Shown: positions 42,777 through 52,262 of the stretch, piece by piece | Position numbering within the stretch: position 1 is the first letter of the stretch | How the letters are laid out: each line of letters starts with the position of its first letter | Assembly (NCBI GenBank): GCA_050288625.1 | Contig: JBNKEE010000062.1 | Span: 26,838 to 90,837 of the forward strand | Source: JAAGZL01 sp050288625 | GTDB lineage: Bacteria; Pseudomonadota; Gammaproteobacteria; Chromatiales; Chromatiaceae | Direction: 5' to 3' | Length of the DNA stretch: 64,000 bases | The notes under the pieces: model-generated | The model's input: only the letters and a program-made list of their open reading frames with translations | Told to the model about the DNA's origin: nothing | Databases searched by the model: none | Position numbers and translations under genes: made by a program

Positions 42777-43520
42777 ATGCGCTTTGACGTAGTGACCCTC
42801 TTCCCGGATATGCTGCAGGCCATGGTAGGCGATGGTGTCACCGGACGGGCATTCGACAAGGGACTGGCGCAGCTAGTCACCTGGAATCCCAGAGACTATG
42901 CCAGTGACGTGCATCGTACGGTGGATGACCGGCCCTATGGTGGTGGCCCCGGCATGGTGATGCAGGTGGAACCACTGCAGTCCGCTATCGAAGATGCCAA
43001 AAAGACAACGCCGGATAGCAGGATTGCGTATATGAGTCCACAAGGACGGAGACTTGATCAGTCAGCGGTCAGAGAGCTGGCGCAGCGGGATGGTGTGATA
43101 CTGATAGCCGGACGCTATGAAGGGATCGATGAGAGGATTATTGATCGTTATGTCGATGAAGAGTGGTCGATAGGCGATTATGTGTTAAGTGGCGGGGAAC
43201 TCCCTGCATTGGTGTTGATGGATGCTGTGTTGCGGTTGTTGCCCGGTGTATTGGGGGATGCCGATTCAGCGGAGCAGGACTCATTTTCTGAGGGCCTGCT
43301 GGATTGTCCGCACTACACCAGGCCCGAACTGTTTGAGGATATGTCGGTGCCTGAGGTGCTGAAGAATGGCAATCACGCAGCTATCCGTCGTTGGCGGCTC
43401 CAACAGTCACTGGGGCGTACCTGGCTGCGTCGGCCTGATTTGCTGGAAGGCCGTGAGTTGACCAAAGAAGAGCAGTTATTACTTGAAGAGTTTATTCAGG
43501 CGCACAAAGGCGCCAGTTGA
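42777..43520 (+). CDS. trmD: tRNA (guanine-N1)-methyltransferase
   Basis: 247 residues; makes m1G37 in tRNAs to prevent frameshifting. SPOUT-fold motifs: FDVVTLFPDML, DDRPYGGGPGMVM, MSPQGR, IAGRYEGIDERI and GDYVLSGGELPALVLMDA. Begins nine bases after rimM. Confidence 0.97.
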   Translation: MRFDVVTLFPDMLQAMVGDGVTGRAFDKGLAQLVTWNPRDYASDVHRTVDDRPYGGGPGMVMQVEPLQSAIEDAKKTTPDSRIAYMSPQGRRLDQSAVRELAQRDGVILIAGRYEGIDERIIDRYVDEEWSIGDYVLSGGELPALVLMDAVLRLLPGVLGDADSAEQDSFSEGLLDCPHYTRPELFEDMSVPEVLKNGNHAAIRRWRLQQSLGRTWLRRPDLLEGRELTKEEQLLLEEFIQAHKGAS

Positions 43521-43540
43521 GATACAGGAGCAATACGACC

Positions 43541-43885
43541 ATGAGCAAGATCATAGAGGCCCTTGAAGCCGAACAGTTGAACCAAGAGGTTCCGGAGTTT
43601 GGTCCTGGAGATACCGTGGTCGTCCAGGTAAAGGTAATCGAGGGCAACCGCGAGCGTCTGCAGGCGTTTGAAGGTATAGTAATTGCCAAGCGCAACCGTG
43701 GACTGAACTCTTCGTTCACAGTGCGTAAGATCTCCCATGGCGAGGGAGTGGAGCGTACATTTCAGACACATAGTCAGTTGATCAAGGATATCAAGGTTAC
43801 CCGTCGTGGTGATGTGCGTCGTGCAAAGCTTTATTATCTGCGTGGTCTCACCGGAAGGGCTGCACGCATTAAAGAGAAGATCTAG
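43541..43885 (+). CDS. rplS: 50S ribosomal protein L19
   Basis: 114 residues from ATG 43541 (MSKIIEALEAEQL), with CAGGAG upstream. The core FGPGDTVVVQVKVIEGNRER, AFEGIVIAKRNRGLNSSFTVRKIS and GDVRRAKLYYLRGL is L19. Last gene of the operon before a strong terminator. Confidence 0.97.
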   Translation: MSKIIEALEAEQLNQEVPEFGPGDTVVVQVKVIEGNRERLQAFEGIVIAKRNRGLNSSFTVRKISHGEGVERTFQTHSQLIKDIKVTRRGDVRRAKLYYLRGLTGRAARIKEKI

Positions 43886-43917
43886 TTTAACTCTAGATAT
43901 TCTTAATGGTAAGAATG

Positions 43918-43948
43918 GCCACCCAACTTACGTTGGGTGGCTTTTTTT
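43918..43948 (+). terminator. Intrinsic terminator of the rpsP-rplS operon
   Basis: Perfect 10-base arms GCCACCCAAC / GTTGGGTGGC with TTAC loop, then seven T's. Confidence 0.95.
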
Positions 43949-44008
43949 GTGGGTGCTATTTACGTTACAGTAGCCCAGCCCGAAGAATTAATATTATTGG
44001 AAGAGCTA

Positions 44009-45448
44009 ATGGCGCTTACTTTCTACTGGCATGACTATGAGACCTGGGGTATAGACCCGAGAAGGGATCGCCCGGCCCAGTTTGCCGGAGTTCGAACGGA
44101 TGCGGAATTGAACATAATCGGTCAGCCGTTGGTGCAGTATTGCATGCCGGCGGATGACATGTTGCCTCACCCTGAAGCATGTCTGGTTACCGGTATCACG
44201 CCGCAATATGCCCTGGCTAACGGTATGCCAGAGGCGGAATTCTTTACTGCGATCCATCGGGAGATGGCACAGCCCGGTACCTGCACTGTCGGCTACAACA
44301 ATATCCGTTTTGATGATGAATTTACCCGCTATGGCCTCTATCGTAATTTCTTCGACCCCTATGCCAGAGAGTGGCAGAACGGCAACTCACGTTGGGATCT
44401 GATTGACGTTGTACGTCTTACCCGTGCCTTACGTCCGGAAGGGATTGAGTGGCCTACTGATGAAGATGGTGTTACTAGTTTTCGTCTGGAGAAGTTGACC
44501 AGGGCCAACGGTATCGAACATGCCGAGGCTCACGATGCCATGTCCGATGTGTATGCCACTATCGCCATGGCCAGGTTGATCAGGGAAAAACAGCCGCGCC
44601 TGTTTGAACATCAATTGAAGATGCGCAACAAGCGTATGGTGGCGGAACAACTAAATGTAAACACTAGGCAGCCGGTACTGCATGTCTCGTCGAAATATGC
44701 GGCCAAATATGGCTGTATCGCTCCTGTGGCGCCTTTGATAAACCATCCAATTAATAAGAATGCGGTAGTGGTATACGATCTGCGGGTCGATCCTACCTCC
44801 TTGATTGAATTGGATGCAGAAGAGATCAGGCAGCGTGTGTTTACATCTCAGGGCGATCTTCCTGAGGGGGTGGATCGCATCCCACTGAAAGAGGTGCATA
44901 TCAACAAGTGCCCGGTGGTGGTCCCAATGAGCACTCTAACCGATACTGCAGCAAAGGAGTGGCAGATCGATGTGGCAGCATCAGAAAGGCATTTAGAGCA
45001 GATCCGCCAGGCTAGGCTGGAAACTAAGTTAAGCCAAGTCTATACAGGGCAGGAGTTTGCCCCTGTTACGGATCCGGATCAGGCTCTGTACAGCGGTGGT
45101 TTTTTCTCTGATGGAGATCGGCGTCTTATGGAATATGTGCGTAGCACTCCGGTGGCAGAACTTGCGGATCTGAATCTTGCCTTTGATGATGTGCGTCTGC
45201 CAGAGATGCTGTTTCGCTATCGTGCGCGTAACTGGCCTGATACGCTATCGGCTGATGAGAAAGGTCGTTGGGATGAATTTCGCATGGATAGACTCACCAA
45301 TCCACGGTCGGACGCAGGCCTAACTCTGGATGATTACCGTTCCAGGCTTGCTCAGATGATGATAGATCCGGATTTGGGAGAACGGGGTCACGTCGTTCTG
45401 TCAGAATTGGCTGACTGGCCGGAGCAAGGTTTAGGTATGGCTCACTAG
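44009..45448 (+). CDS. sbcB: Exodeoxyribonuclease I
   Basis: 479 residues from ATG 44009, preceded by GAAGAG; the open frame from 43937 runs through the terminator and was rejected. Degrades single-stranded DNA 3' to 5'. DEDDh exonuclease domain: FYWHDYETWG (D9, E11), GYNNIRFDDEFTRYGLYRNF and HDAMSDVYATIAMARLI, then the SH3-like and helical ExoI C-terminal domains. Ends on a CTAG shared with the stop of the opposite gene. Confidence 0.95.
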   Translation: MALTFYWHDYETWGIDPRRDRPAQFAGVRTDAELNIIGQPLVQYCMPADDMLPHPEACLVTGITPQYALANGMPEAEFFTAIHREMAQPGTCTVGYNNIRFDDEFTRYGLYRNFFDPYAREWQNGNSRWDLIDVVRLTRALRPEGIEWPTDEDGVTSFRLEKLTRANGIEHAEAHDAMSDVYATIAMARLIREKQPRLFEHQLKMRNKRMVAEQLNVNTRQPVLHVSSKYAAKYGCIAPVAPLINHPINKNAVVVYDLRVDPTSLIELDAEEIRQRVFTSQGDLPEGVDRIPLKEVHINKCPVVVPMSTLTDTAAKEWQIDVAASERHLEQIRQARLETKLSQVYTGQEFAPVTDPDQALYSGGFFSDGDRRLMEYVRSTPVAELADLNLAFDDVRLPEMLFRYRARNWPDTLSADEKGRWDEFRMDRLTNPRSDAGLTLDDYRSRLAQMMIDPDLGERGHVVLSELADWPEQGLGMAH

Positions 45449-45729
45449 TCTTTAGTCCACTTCTCCAGAGCGGCGATGATGCTCTTAGCCTGATCCTTGC
45501 TGGATATATTGAACTTGGATTTGGGCATATATTCGCCATTGCGTTTTTGGTAGCGACGAATGGTGAACTTGTCAGGCCCATACTCACCTTTGCTACGATT
45601 CCAATCCTGATAACGGAAGATTATGGTGGACCATGCACCCTTAGATAGGATCTCTTTGTCCAGCTCTTTTACAACTTCAATTCCATCTTCAGAGTATGTG
45701 ATGCTCAATTCGTCAACGCTGGATGCCAT
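45445..45729 (-). CDS. Small protein of unknown function
   Basis: 94 residues. The central part (GAWSTIIFRYQDWNRSKGEY, then DKFTIRRYQKRNGEYMPKSKF) is rich in strands and aromatic and basic residues, followed by a helix (KDQAKSIIAALEKW). This looks like a compact beta-alpha nucleic-acid-binding type domain, loosely reminiscent of PC4-like proteins, but that is only an impression. No signal peptide. Good ribosome site on the minus strand (GAAAGGAAAG). The stop overlaps that of sbcB. Confidence 0.7.
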   Translation of the reverse strand: MASSVDELSITYSEDGIEVVKELDKEILSKGAWSTIIFRYQDWNRSKGEYGPDKFTIRRYQKRNGEYMPKSKFNISSKDQAKSIIAALEKWTKD

Positions 45730-45797
45730 AGTTGCTTTCCTTTCTGAATGAATATTTTGGGGCGGAACTTACCAGAACATTGAGAGTAGGTCACGGG

Positions 45798-46463
45798 TTA
45801 GTTTTCGATAGCCCCGTTTTTGACTAAAAAACGGGTAATAAACTCATTATTGACCTGCTTAGCAAGATGCAGCGGTGTTTGTCCATTACTGTCGCGTTTG
45901 TTGATGTCAGCCCCATTGTCTATGAGGAGTTTCACCAGTACTCGATTTTCCTGTTTTATTGCTGCCAGCAGAGGAGTGTTGCCCTGGTCTGTGATGTGGT
46001 TGATGTCGGCTCCGTTTCTTATCAATAGCCTTATTACATCGCGGTCTGTTAGATCGTTGCGTACCATATCCTCTAGTAGTCTGTTTGGTTTAAATTCCGC
46101 TCCATTCTGTATCAGGAATTCTGCCACCTGAGTTCGCCCGGACATAATGGCCGTATGCAGAGGGGTATTGCCTTTGCTGTCTTTGCTGTTGATCTCAGCA
46201 CCATGTTCCAGTAATAGCTTAGTAACTATGGGGCGTCCCTGTTCTGCAGCTATGTGCAGCGGCATCTGTCCGTTGGGTCCACTCTTATTGATGTTGGCTC
46301 CCCAAAAAATGTGTCTCTCAATCTGGTCTATATCTCCCCTCTGCAGTGCCAAATATAGTCCAATAGTTGGGCGGTCAGGGTCAGAGCATCCCGTGATAAA
46401 CAGCAATACCATCAAAAGGCATGCTAACGGTTTTGTTATGTTTATTGGATTTGAAGACTGCAT
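45798..46463 (-). CDS. Ankyrin-repeat lipoprotein
   Basis: 221 residues. Lipoprotein signal with lipobox FITGC (Cys26). Five to six ankyrin repeats follow (GQMPLHIAAEQGRPIVTKLLLEHGAEIN; GNTPLHTAIMSGRTQVAEFLI; a degenerate one around 130-150; GNTPLLAAIKQENRVLVKLLI; GQTPLHLAKQ). Probably a membrane-anchored protein-protein interaction module facing the periplasm; partner unknown. Confidence 0.88.
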   Translation of the reverse strand: MQSSNPINITKPLACLLMVLLFITGCSDPDRPTIGLYLALQRGDIDQIERHIFWGANINKSGPNGQMPLHIAAEQGRPIVTKLLLEHGAEINSKDSKGNTPLHTAIMSGRTQVAEFLIQNGAEFKPNRLLEDMVRNDLTDRDVIRLLIRNGADINHITDQGNTPLLAAIKQENRVLVKLLIDNGADINKRDSNGQTPLHLAKQVNNEFITRFLVKNGAIEN

Positions 46464-46554
46464 ACCAGATAAATATAAGGTCGCTTATGCTCTAGCACAA
46501 GGGCTAAACTCTCTGGTAACTAGAGTTGAGAGGGAGATTGCCAGTTATTGCGAT

Positions 46555-46920
46555 TTATACCGGCGCAGCTTCTAGTAGGGCAGCCAGGCCGCCTGGGTTA
46601 GTGCCAGAATGCGCCTTGAGCGCTTCTAGTGCATTTCCTTCTATCTGGGTGCGAATCTCAGCGGCGATGGCCTTGGCCTGCTCGGCATTGGTGATGGTGT
46701 CTTCGGCTGATGATATCTTAGCTGCTGAGCTATTGTAGATCTGGTTCGCGCGTTCAACGTCCACCGAGCTGGTCTCTGTTACCTTCTCGTCATTGGCGAT
46801 GATGTCATTTCTGGGTGTTGTTTGGGTAGTAGCCTGTCGCTCTGTCTTCTTTTTCTCAGTAACTGAACTGCCGCTGCTGTCAGATGGCAGGATTTTGTCG
46901 TTGGAAATGGGTGTTACCAC
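46555..46920 (-). CDS. Small polar protein of unknown function
   Basis: 121 residues from a GTG start at 46920 (GGGAGA upstream). The first 55 residues are polar and probably disordered; about 57-115 is helical (DVERANQIYNSSAAKISSAEDTI, then AEQAKAIAAEIRTQI). The pattern recalls small disordered-plus-helix proteins encoded near flagellar genes, such as FlgM-like products, but I cannot assign a family and no sigma28 box precedes it. Confidence 0.6.
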   Translation of the reverse strand: MVTPISNDKILPSDSSGSSVTEKKKTERQATTQTTPRNDIIANDEKVTETSSVDVERANQIYNSSAAKISSAEDTITNAEQAKAIAAEIRTQIEGNALEALKAHSGTNPGGLAALLEAAPV

Positions 46921-46986
46921 TGCGATGTCTCCCGTAAAGCCGATATATTGACGTTTTTACCGCATTCTGTCCGGTACTAACCTACT

Positions 46987-47214
46987 GTGCAAATCATAGG
47001 CCAAAATCGTCCAATTTCTAGTGTTGATAATATATTTTGGTCTATAGTTGCTGTATTAGGTGAGGTATGTAATGTAATATGGTGTGATTGCTGGCAAAAA
47101 AGGTGTAAAGTTACGCCGCAAGAGCCTGAAGTGCGTCCTAGAGTTCTTCCATGGGATCAGAATAAAGATCCTGAAATAACAACTAAGCCTGATTTGGATA
47201 CATCAAATGGATGA
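46987..47214 (+). CDS. Possible small ORF upstream of the first CorC gene
   Basis: 75 codons from a GTG, with its stop overlapping the start of the CorC gene (ATGGATGA). The second half is Pro-rich (TPQEPEVRPRVLPWDQNKDPE). There is no clear ribosome site and no recognised family. The overlap could indicate coupling, but the frame may also be chance. Confidence 0.25.
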   Translation: MQIIGQNRPISSVDNIFWSIVAVLGEVCNVIWCDCWQKRCKVTPQEPEVRPRVLPWDQNKDPEITTKPDLDTSNG

Positions 47215-48619
47215 ACTGAAAGCCATTTTTGAATCACTCCAACTCAGTTCTTTCAACTGGGAGTTGACCCTGCGCTGTTTGTTGCAGCTGGGTTTGCTTG
47301 TTATGTCTGCCGTATTTTCAGGTTCGGAGACAGCACTTTTTTCCCTAAGTCGTATAGACTTGCAGAAATTGCGACATGAGCGCGGTCTGCGTTCAGAGCA
47401 GATCCATGCCATGCTAGATGAGCCGCGTCGTTTGATCATCTCTATACTTTGCGGCAATGAGCTGGTCAATATCGCGTCTGCGGTGAATATGACCGCAATC
47501 TTACTACTGTTGTTTGATAGCGGAAGTGTTGGCTGGATCAATATCCTCATTATGGTCCCACTGCTGCTTCTGATCGGCGAGGTGACACCCAAGACCATAG
47601 CTGTTAGCTTCCCGATAAAGTTTGCTACCAGGATAACAGCACGCATACTCCCACGTTGGATAACCTTAATAACACCCTTACGTGAGAGCGTCAGGTCGGT
47701 TGCTGACAGGATCACTACCTTCATTGTGGGTGATGCGGTAAGCCGGGAGAATATACTGCAGCCAGACGAGTTGCGTACCCTGCTGGAAGAGGGAGAGGAG
47801 ACCGGGATCATAGATGCCACTGAGCGTGTATTGATCGACAATCTATTGGAAGCATCCGAGACTGATATATCCCGCATCATGACCCCAAGCCCCAGGATCA
47901 GATTCCTCAACGCCAGTCTGCCGGTGCCTGAGCTTATAGAGAAATTCCGCAGGCTGCGTCATCCACGGGTGCCTGTATATCAAGGCAACTGGGACAACGT
48001 CATCGGCTTTGTGCACTCAGAAACCATATTAAAACTAACTCGTGCCGGCGGGGATATGCAGGACATCACGCTGGACAGGATCATCAAACCAGCACATTTT
48101 GTACCACCAACTAAAAAGGTGGACGAGATGTTTGACTATTTTCAGGAGCACAACACTAGGGCAGCTATCATCCTCGGTGAGTATGGCGAGGTTCTGGGGA
48201 TAGTCACCATGAAGGATGTACTCACCTTTATCTTTGGTGAGATATCCGGTCGTATGGAGGGGCAGGAGTATTATCAGGAGGAGGATGAGAACAGTTATAC
48301 GGTGCCTGGCGATATGCGTCTGGCAGATTTTTATAACTTGACCAATTTCGATATCGAAGATCCGGTGATGGCTACTATTGGTGGTGTTGCCTTTAGGTTG
48401 TTTGATCGTATGCCAGCTGAGGGTGACAAGGTCTTGTATGAGGGGTATGAATTCACTGCCAAGGAGATAAGTGGACTAAGGATAAGCAAGATTCGCGTGA
48501 GCAAGCTATCTGAGGGTAAGCCAAAAGATGATGGTGAGAATGGAGTTGATAAGACGATAGAAGATCAACAATCGGTTGCGTCAGAACAAGAGGAGGGCAG
48601 AGATGGAATGGATAGTTGA
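47207..48619 (+). CDS. CorC/HlyC-family transporter (CNNM-like), paralogue 1
   Basis: 470 residues. Residues about 20-185 are a DUF21/CNNM membrane domain (SAVFSGSETALFSLSRIDLQKL, LLIGEVTPKTIAVSFP), about 205-330 a CBS pair (RIMTPSPRIRFL...VTMKDVLTFIFGEI), and about 350-435 a CorC_HlyC domain (YTVPGDMRLADFYNL). The C-terminal 35 residues are acidic and polar. Such proteins are linked to Mg2+/Co2+ export; substrate is not fixed by sequence. Overlaps the next gene by 17 bases. Confidence 0.9.
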   Translation: MDELKAIFESLQLSSFNWELTLRCLLQLGLLVMSAVFSGSETALFSLSRIDLQKLRHERGLRSEQIHAMLDEPRRLIISILCGNELVNIASAVNMTAILLLLFDSGSVGWINILIMVPLLLLIGEVTPKTIAVSFPIKFATRITARILPRWITLITPLRESVRSVADRITTFIVGDAVSRENILQPDELRTLLEEGEETGIIDATERVLIDNLLEASETDISRIMTPSPRIRFLNASLPVPELIEKFRRLRHPRVPVYQGNWDNVIGFVHSETILKLTRAGGDMQDITLDRIIKPAHFVPPTKKVDEMFDYFQEHNTRAAIILGEYGEVLGIVTMKDVLTFIFGEISGRMEGQEYYQEEDENSYTVPGDMRLADFYNLTNFDIEDPVMATIGGVAFRLFDRMPAEGDKVLYEGYEFTAKEISGLRISKIRVSKLSEGKPKDDGENGVDKTIEDQQSVASEQEEGRDGMDS

Positions 48620-49865
48620 GCTGCTCCTGATCGTGTTCTTTCTTGTGTTGAAGGGGTTTTTCTCTGGTTCAGAGATCGCCATGGTGAACTCTGACAAGCT
48701 TAAGTTGCGCCACAAGGCCAAAATTGGTGACCGTGGCGCCGGCATGGTGCTGAAACTGTTTAAGAAGCCGGATGTTATTCTCGGTACTACGTTGGTGGGA
48801 ACTAATCTGGCTACAGTAATCATATCAACCCTTGGAGCACTGATTTTTATTGATTTGTTTGGCGCCACTGGCGACTTTATCTCGATCCTGGTTCTTACTC
48901 CTATTCTGCTTATATTGGGTGAGGTGGTGCCGAAGAGTGTCTTTCAGCAGAATGCCGATACTGTCGTCACCAGGATTATCTATGCCTTACGCATTTTTTC
49001 TTACCTGTTTTACCCGTTGATCTTTATCTTCAGTCGTGTTGCTCGTTTTGCCACTCGTATTGTAGGTGGAGGAGCTGAGCCTCAAAACATGTTTATAACT
49101 CGTGAGGAGCTGCGAGTTTTGCTCGATGTTACGGAGACCGCGGCGTCACCTTCTACCATAGACCGTAAACGTATTCGTCGTATTATAAGATTTGCCGATA
49201 CCACAGTGGGTGAGGCTATGATCCCACTGGCGGATGTTGTTGGTTTTAATGAAATTCGTGACATGGAAGAGGCTGTGCGTAGGGTGATAAAACATGGGTA
49301 TAACCGGTTGCCGGTGTACAGCGGTAATATAACGAATGTGAAAGGTGTACTTACCCTTAATACATGGGATTTAATGCAGCCTGACGTACTGGATCATCCA
49401 GTGTCCGACTTTGTAAGTCCTGCCTTGTATCTTTCACCAAAGCAGACGTTAGACCGAGCCTTGCCGCGACTGCAGGCTAGAAAAGATCATATGGCGATAG
49501 TGGTAGATGAATTTGGCTCTGCAGTAGGCATCCTGACCATGGAAGATGTATTTGAGGAGGTGGTAGGAGAAATTGATGTTGGATACGATTTTGACGAATA
49601 CCAGCCAAAACGCAAGATCTATATTGAACATGAGAGTGAAAATTCACATCTGATGAGCGGGCGCACTCCCATATCAGAGGTGAATGATATTCTGCATGTG
49701 CACTTCCCAGTGGAGGAGGCTCATACCATCGGTGGATTGATAGTCAGCAGGATTCGTAATATACCGGTTGAAGGTGATGCTGTTGAAGAGCAAGGACATA
49801 GGTTGACTGTTCTGGAGGCCGATTCTAGGTCGGTTATAAAAGTCAGAGTTGAGCGTCTTACATAA
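48603..49865 (+). CDS. CorC/HlyC-family transporter (CNNM-like), paralogue 2
   Basis: 420 residues from ATG 48603, with GAGGAGG just upstream inside the previous gene. Same architecture: DUF21 (LKGFFSGSEIAMVNSDKLKL, LILGEVVPKSVFQQN), CBS pair (EAMIPLADVVGFNEIRDME, VDEFGSAVGILTMEDVFEEVVGEI) and CorC domain (SGRTPISEVNDILHVHFP). The tandem overlapping pair suggests the two paralogues form a heteromer or paired system. Confidence 0.9.
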   Translation: MEWIVELLLIVFFLVLKGFFSGSEIAMVNSDKLKLRHKAKIGDRGAGMVLKLFKKPDVILGTTLVGTNLATVIISTLGALIFIDLFGATGDFISILVLTPILLILGEVVPKSVFQQNADTVVTRIIYALRIFSYLFYPLIFIFSRVARFATRIVGGGAEPQNMFITREELRVLLDVTETAASPSTIDRKRIRRIIRFADTTVGEAMIPLADVVGFNEIRDMEEAVRRVIKHGYNRLPVYSGNITNVKGVLTLNTWDLMQPDVLDHPVSDFVSPALYLSPKQTLDRALPRLQARKDHMAIVVDEFGSAVGILTMEDVFEEVVGEIDVGYDFDEYQPKRKIYIEHESENSHLMSGRTPISEVNDILHVHFPVEEAHTIGGLIVSRIRNIPVEGDAVEEQGHRLTVLEADSRSVIKVRVERLT

Positions 49866-49961
49866 GGTTGATTCTTCACGGTAGTCTTGTTTGGTCCTCA
49901 GTAAATAATCACATAATTTAGCAAATAATTTCATGTACGCTATCTTTATTAGGATGGAGGG

Positions 49962-50441
49962 ATGGCTATGACGGTGAAATCCAAAAAACGTCCAATTCTG
50001 GTTCCGGTTGATTTTTCTCTTCACTCAGAGGCCGCGTTGCTTAAGGCTTGTGAATTTGCGGAGTGCTTTGATAGGCCTGTAGTGGTTTTGCACGTAGTGC
50101 ACGATCCGGGCGATATGCCAAGCTACTATTCTCGTATCGCTAAGAAAAAACAGTTGGTGCGTGTTGAGGATATAGCTGATGAGATGTTTGTAGAATTCAT
50201 TGCCACTATAAAAAAGAAATACCCTGATAATAAAATCTTAAAAAAGGCTAATACGTTGCTGGTTAAAGGGATTCCAGTTACGCGTATTTTACAGGTTGTA
50301 GAGAAGGTTGATGCGGCAATGGTGGTTATGGGTAGCCTGGGTAGGACTGGTCTCAAACATGTTTTCTTAGGATCAAAGGCAGAACAGATAGTGCGCCAGT
50401 GTCCTGTGACAACTACGATCGTAAAATTAGGGGATGAATGA
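49962..50441 (+). CDS. Universal stress protein (UspA family)
   Basis: 159 residues. Starts with the strand KRPILVPVDFSLHSEAALLKACEFA and ends with the nucleotide-binding loop VVMGSLGRTGLKHVFLGSKAEQIVRQCPVTTTIVK (G-x2-G-x9-G-S/T type), so ATP binding is likely. Its stop overlaps the start of the Na/Pi transporter (ATGAATGA), suggesting coupled expression. Confidence 0.9.
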   Translation: MAMTVKSKKRPILVPVDFSLHSEAALLKACEFAECFDRPVVVLHVVHDPGDMPSYYSRIAKKKQLVRVEDIADEMFVEFIATIKKKYPDNKILKKANTLLVKGIPVTRILQVVEKVDAAMVVMGSLGRTGLKHVFLGSKAEQIVRQCPVTTTIVKLGDE

Positions 50442-52248
50442 GCTGGGTATTGATATGCATATGGCCTTTTTTACGAAATTTAATACTCTGGATCACAGGC
50501 CAGTATTGATCTTCCTGTTTGCTGTTATAGCTATTTTTACTGTTACCCCTATATATGCAGCCGGAGTCGGTTCCAGTGGAATGGAATGGGGCGTCATGGC
50601 CATGCAAATGTTTGGCGGCCTTGCTCTGTTTCTGTTCGGAATGGAGCAGATGGCAGACGCTTTAAAGGCAGTGGCAGGCGAGCGTATGAAGTCAATACTG
50701 GCAAGGTTAACAGCCAATCGTTTTGCCGGCGTGGCAACAGGTGCATTTGTTACCGCGATAATTCAATCTTCATCTGTTACTACGGTTTTGGTGGTTGGAT
50801 TCATTACTGCTGGCCTCATGTCTATGTCGCAATCTATAGGCATAATCATGGGTGCTAACATTGGCACCACTGTTACGGCCCAGATTGTCGCATTTAAGGT
50901 GACTAAGGCCTCTATGCTGATGATCGGTGTCGGTTTTAGCATGTTATTTATGTCTAAGGAAGAAAGGCTCCGGCAGTATGGCGCTATGATTATGGGGCTA
51001 GGTATGGTCTTTTTTGGCATGAGCGTTATGAGCGATGCCATGAAACCTCTGCGCACATATCAACCATTTTTGGATTTTATGATCCATATGGAGAGCCCGC
51101 TAATAGGTATTTTGGTTGCGGCTGCGTTTACTGGGCTTATTCAGTCATCATCAGCAACTACGGGTATTGTGATTGTTATGGCGGGCCAAGGCCTAATATC
51201 ATTGCCTGCAGGTATAGCGCTTGCCTTTGGCGCGAATATCGGCACCTGTATTACAGCCATGCTTGCTTCTATCGGCAAGCCGAGAGAAGCGCTGAGGGCT
51301 GCTTTGGTGCACGTGATATTTAATGTTAGTGGTGTTGTGGTCTGGGTGATGTTTATTCCATATTTGGCTGATTTTGTGGTCTGGTTTTCTCCTGTACATC
51401 CTGAGCTTACCGGGTTGGATCGTCTGGGGGCTGAGACGCCGCGCCAGATTGCTAACGCTCATACCATATTTAATGTCGCCAATACATTTATCTTTATATG
51501 GGGTACAACCCAGATTGGTCATTTAGTGGAGCGTTTGGTGCCAGATGTGGCCCTGGAAGAAGAGGGGATGATCACGCAATCCAAGTATCTTGATGACGAG
51601 CTCCTCTCTACTCCGTCTCTGGCTCTGGATAGAGTGAGGTTGGAAGCGTTGCATATGGGAGAGCAGGTGGATGTTATGTTGCAACGAATATTACCTGCAA
51701 TACTTACCGGAGATAAGGAAACGCTTGCTTCGATAAGCAAGCTAGACGATGAGGTTGATTATCTCTATGAGCAAATCGTTGAATACATGGGTAAGGTCAG
51801 CAAACATAGTTTGACGAATATTCAGACTGCTGAATTTCTGAAGTTGATGGAGGCGGTTTCGGATCTAGAGAATATAGGCGACATTGTTGAAACCAACCTT
51901 GTAGTGCTTGGAAATCAACGGATTAGTTCTGGTGTATCCATAAGCGATACGACTAAAGAAGTAATAACCGGGTTTCATAAAGTGGTTGCTCGTTCGGTAA
52001 CTTCCGCTGTGCAGGCGGTATCGCAGAATAATAAAGATGTGGCGCAAGCTGTTATCAGTATGAAAGATGAAATATCAGATCTTGCAGACTCCGCGGCTCT
52101 ACACCAAGCACAGCGCTTGGTGGCAGACGAGCCCAATCGTATTCCGGCCTATACCATAGAGATGGATATTGTGGAAAAACTGAAGCGCATATACTATTTT
52201 GCAAAACGTATGGCCAAGACTGTGCTGCATGAATACAAAGAGGAATAG
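50434..52248 (+). CDS. Na+/phosphate cotransporter with PhoU-like C-terminal domain
   Basis: 604 residues. Two inverted Na_Pi_cotrans repeats with the paired QSSS signatures (AIIQSSSVTTVLVVGF at about 108, GLIQSSSATTGIVIVM at about 230) and eight or more membrane segments; residues about 390-600 are a PhoU-like helical domain (ALHMGEQVDVMLQRILPAILTGDKETL). Imports phosphate with Na+. The start may instead be ATG 50455 or 50461; 50434 overlaps the usp stop. Confidence 0.92.
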   Translation: MNELGIDMHMAFFTKFNTLDHRPVLIFLFAVIAIFTVTPIYAAGVGSSGMEWGVMAMQMFGGLALFLFGMEQMADALKAVAGERMKSILARLTANRFAGVATGAFVTAIIQSSSVTTVLVVGFITAGLMSMSQSIGIIMGANIGTTVTAQIVAFKVTKASMLMIGVGFSMLFMSKEERLRQYGAMIMGLGMVFFGMSVMSDAMKPLRTYQPFLDFMIHMESPLIGILVAAAFTGLIQSSSATTGIVIVMAGQGLISLPAGIALAFGANIGTCITAMLASIGKPREALRAALVHVIFNVSGVVVWVMFIPYLADFVVWFSPVHPELTGLDRLGAETPRQIANAHTIFNVANTFIFIWGTTQIGHLVERLVPDVALEEEGMITQSKYLDDELLSTPSLALDRVRLEALHMGEQVDVMLQRILPAILTGDKETLASISKLDDEVDYLYEQIVEYMGKVSKHSLTNIQTAEFLKLMEAVSDLENIGDIVETNLVVLGNQRISSGVSISDTTKEVITGFHKVVARSVTSAVQAVSQNNKDVAQAVISMKDEISDLADSAALHQAQRLVADEPNRIPAYTIEMDIVEKLKRIYYFAKRMAKTVLHEYKEE

Positions 52249-52262
52249 TTGCTGGATATTCG

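Noticed and set aside
43937..44008. N-terminal extension of SbcB
   Set aside because: It overlaps the rplS terminator and is not part of the ExoI fold.
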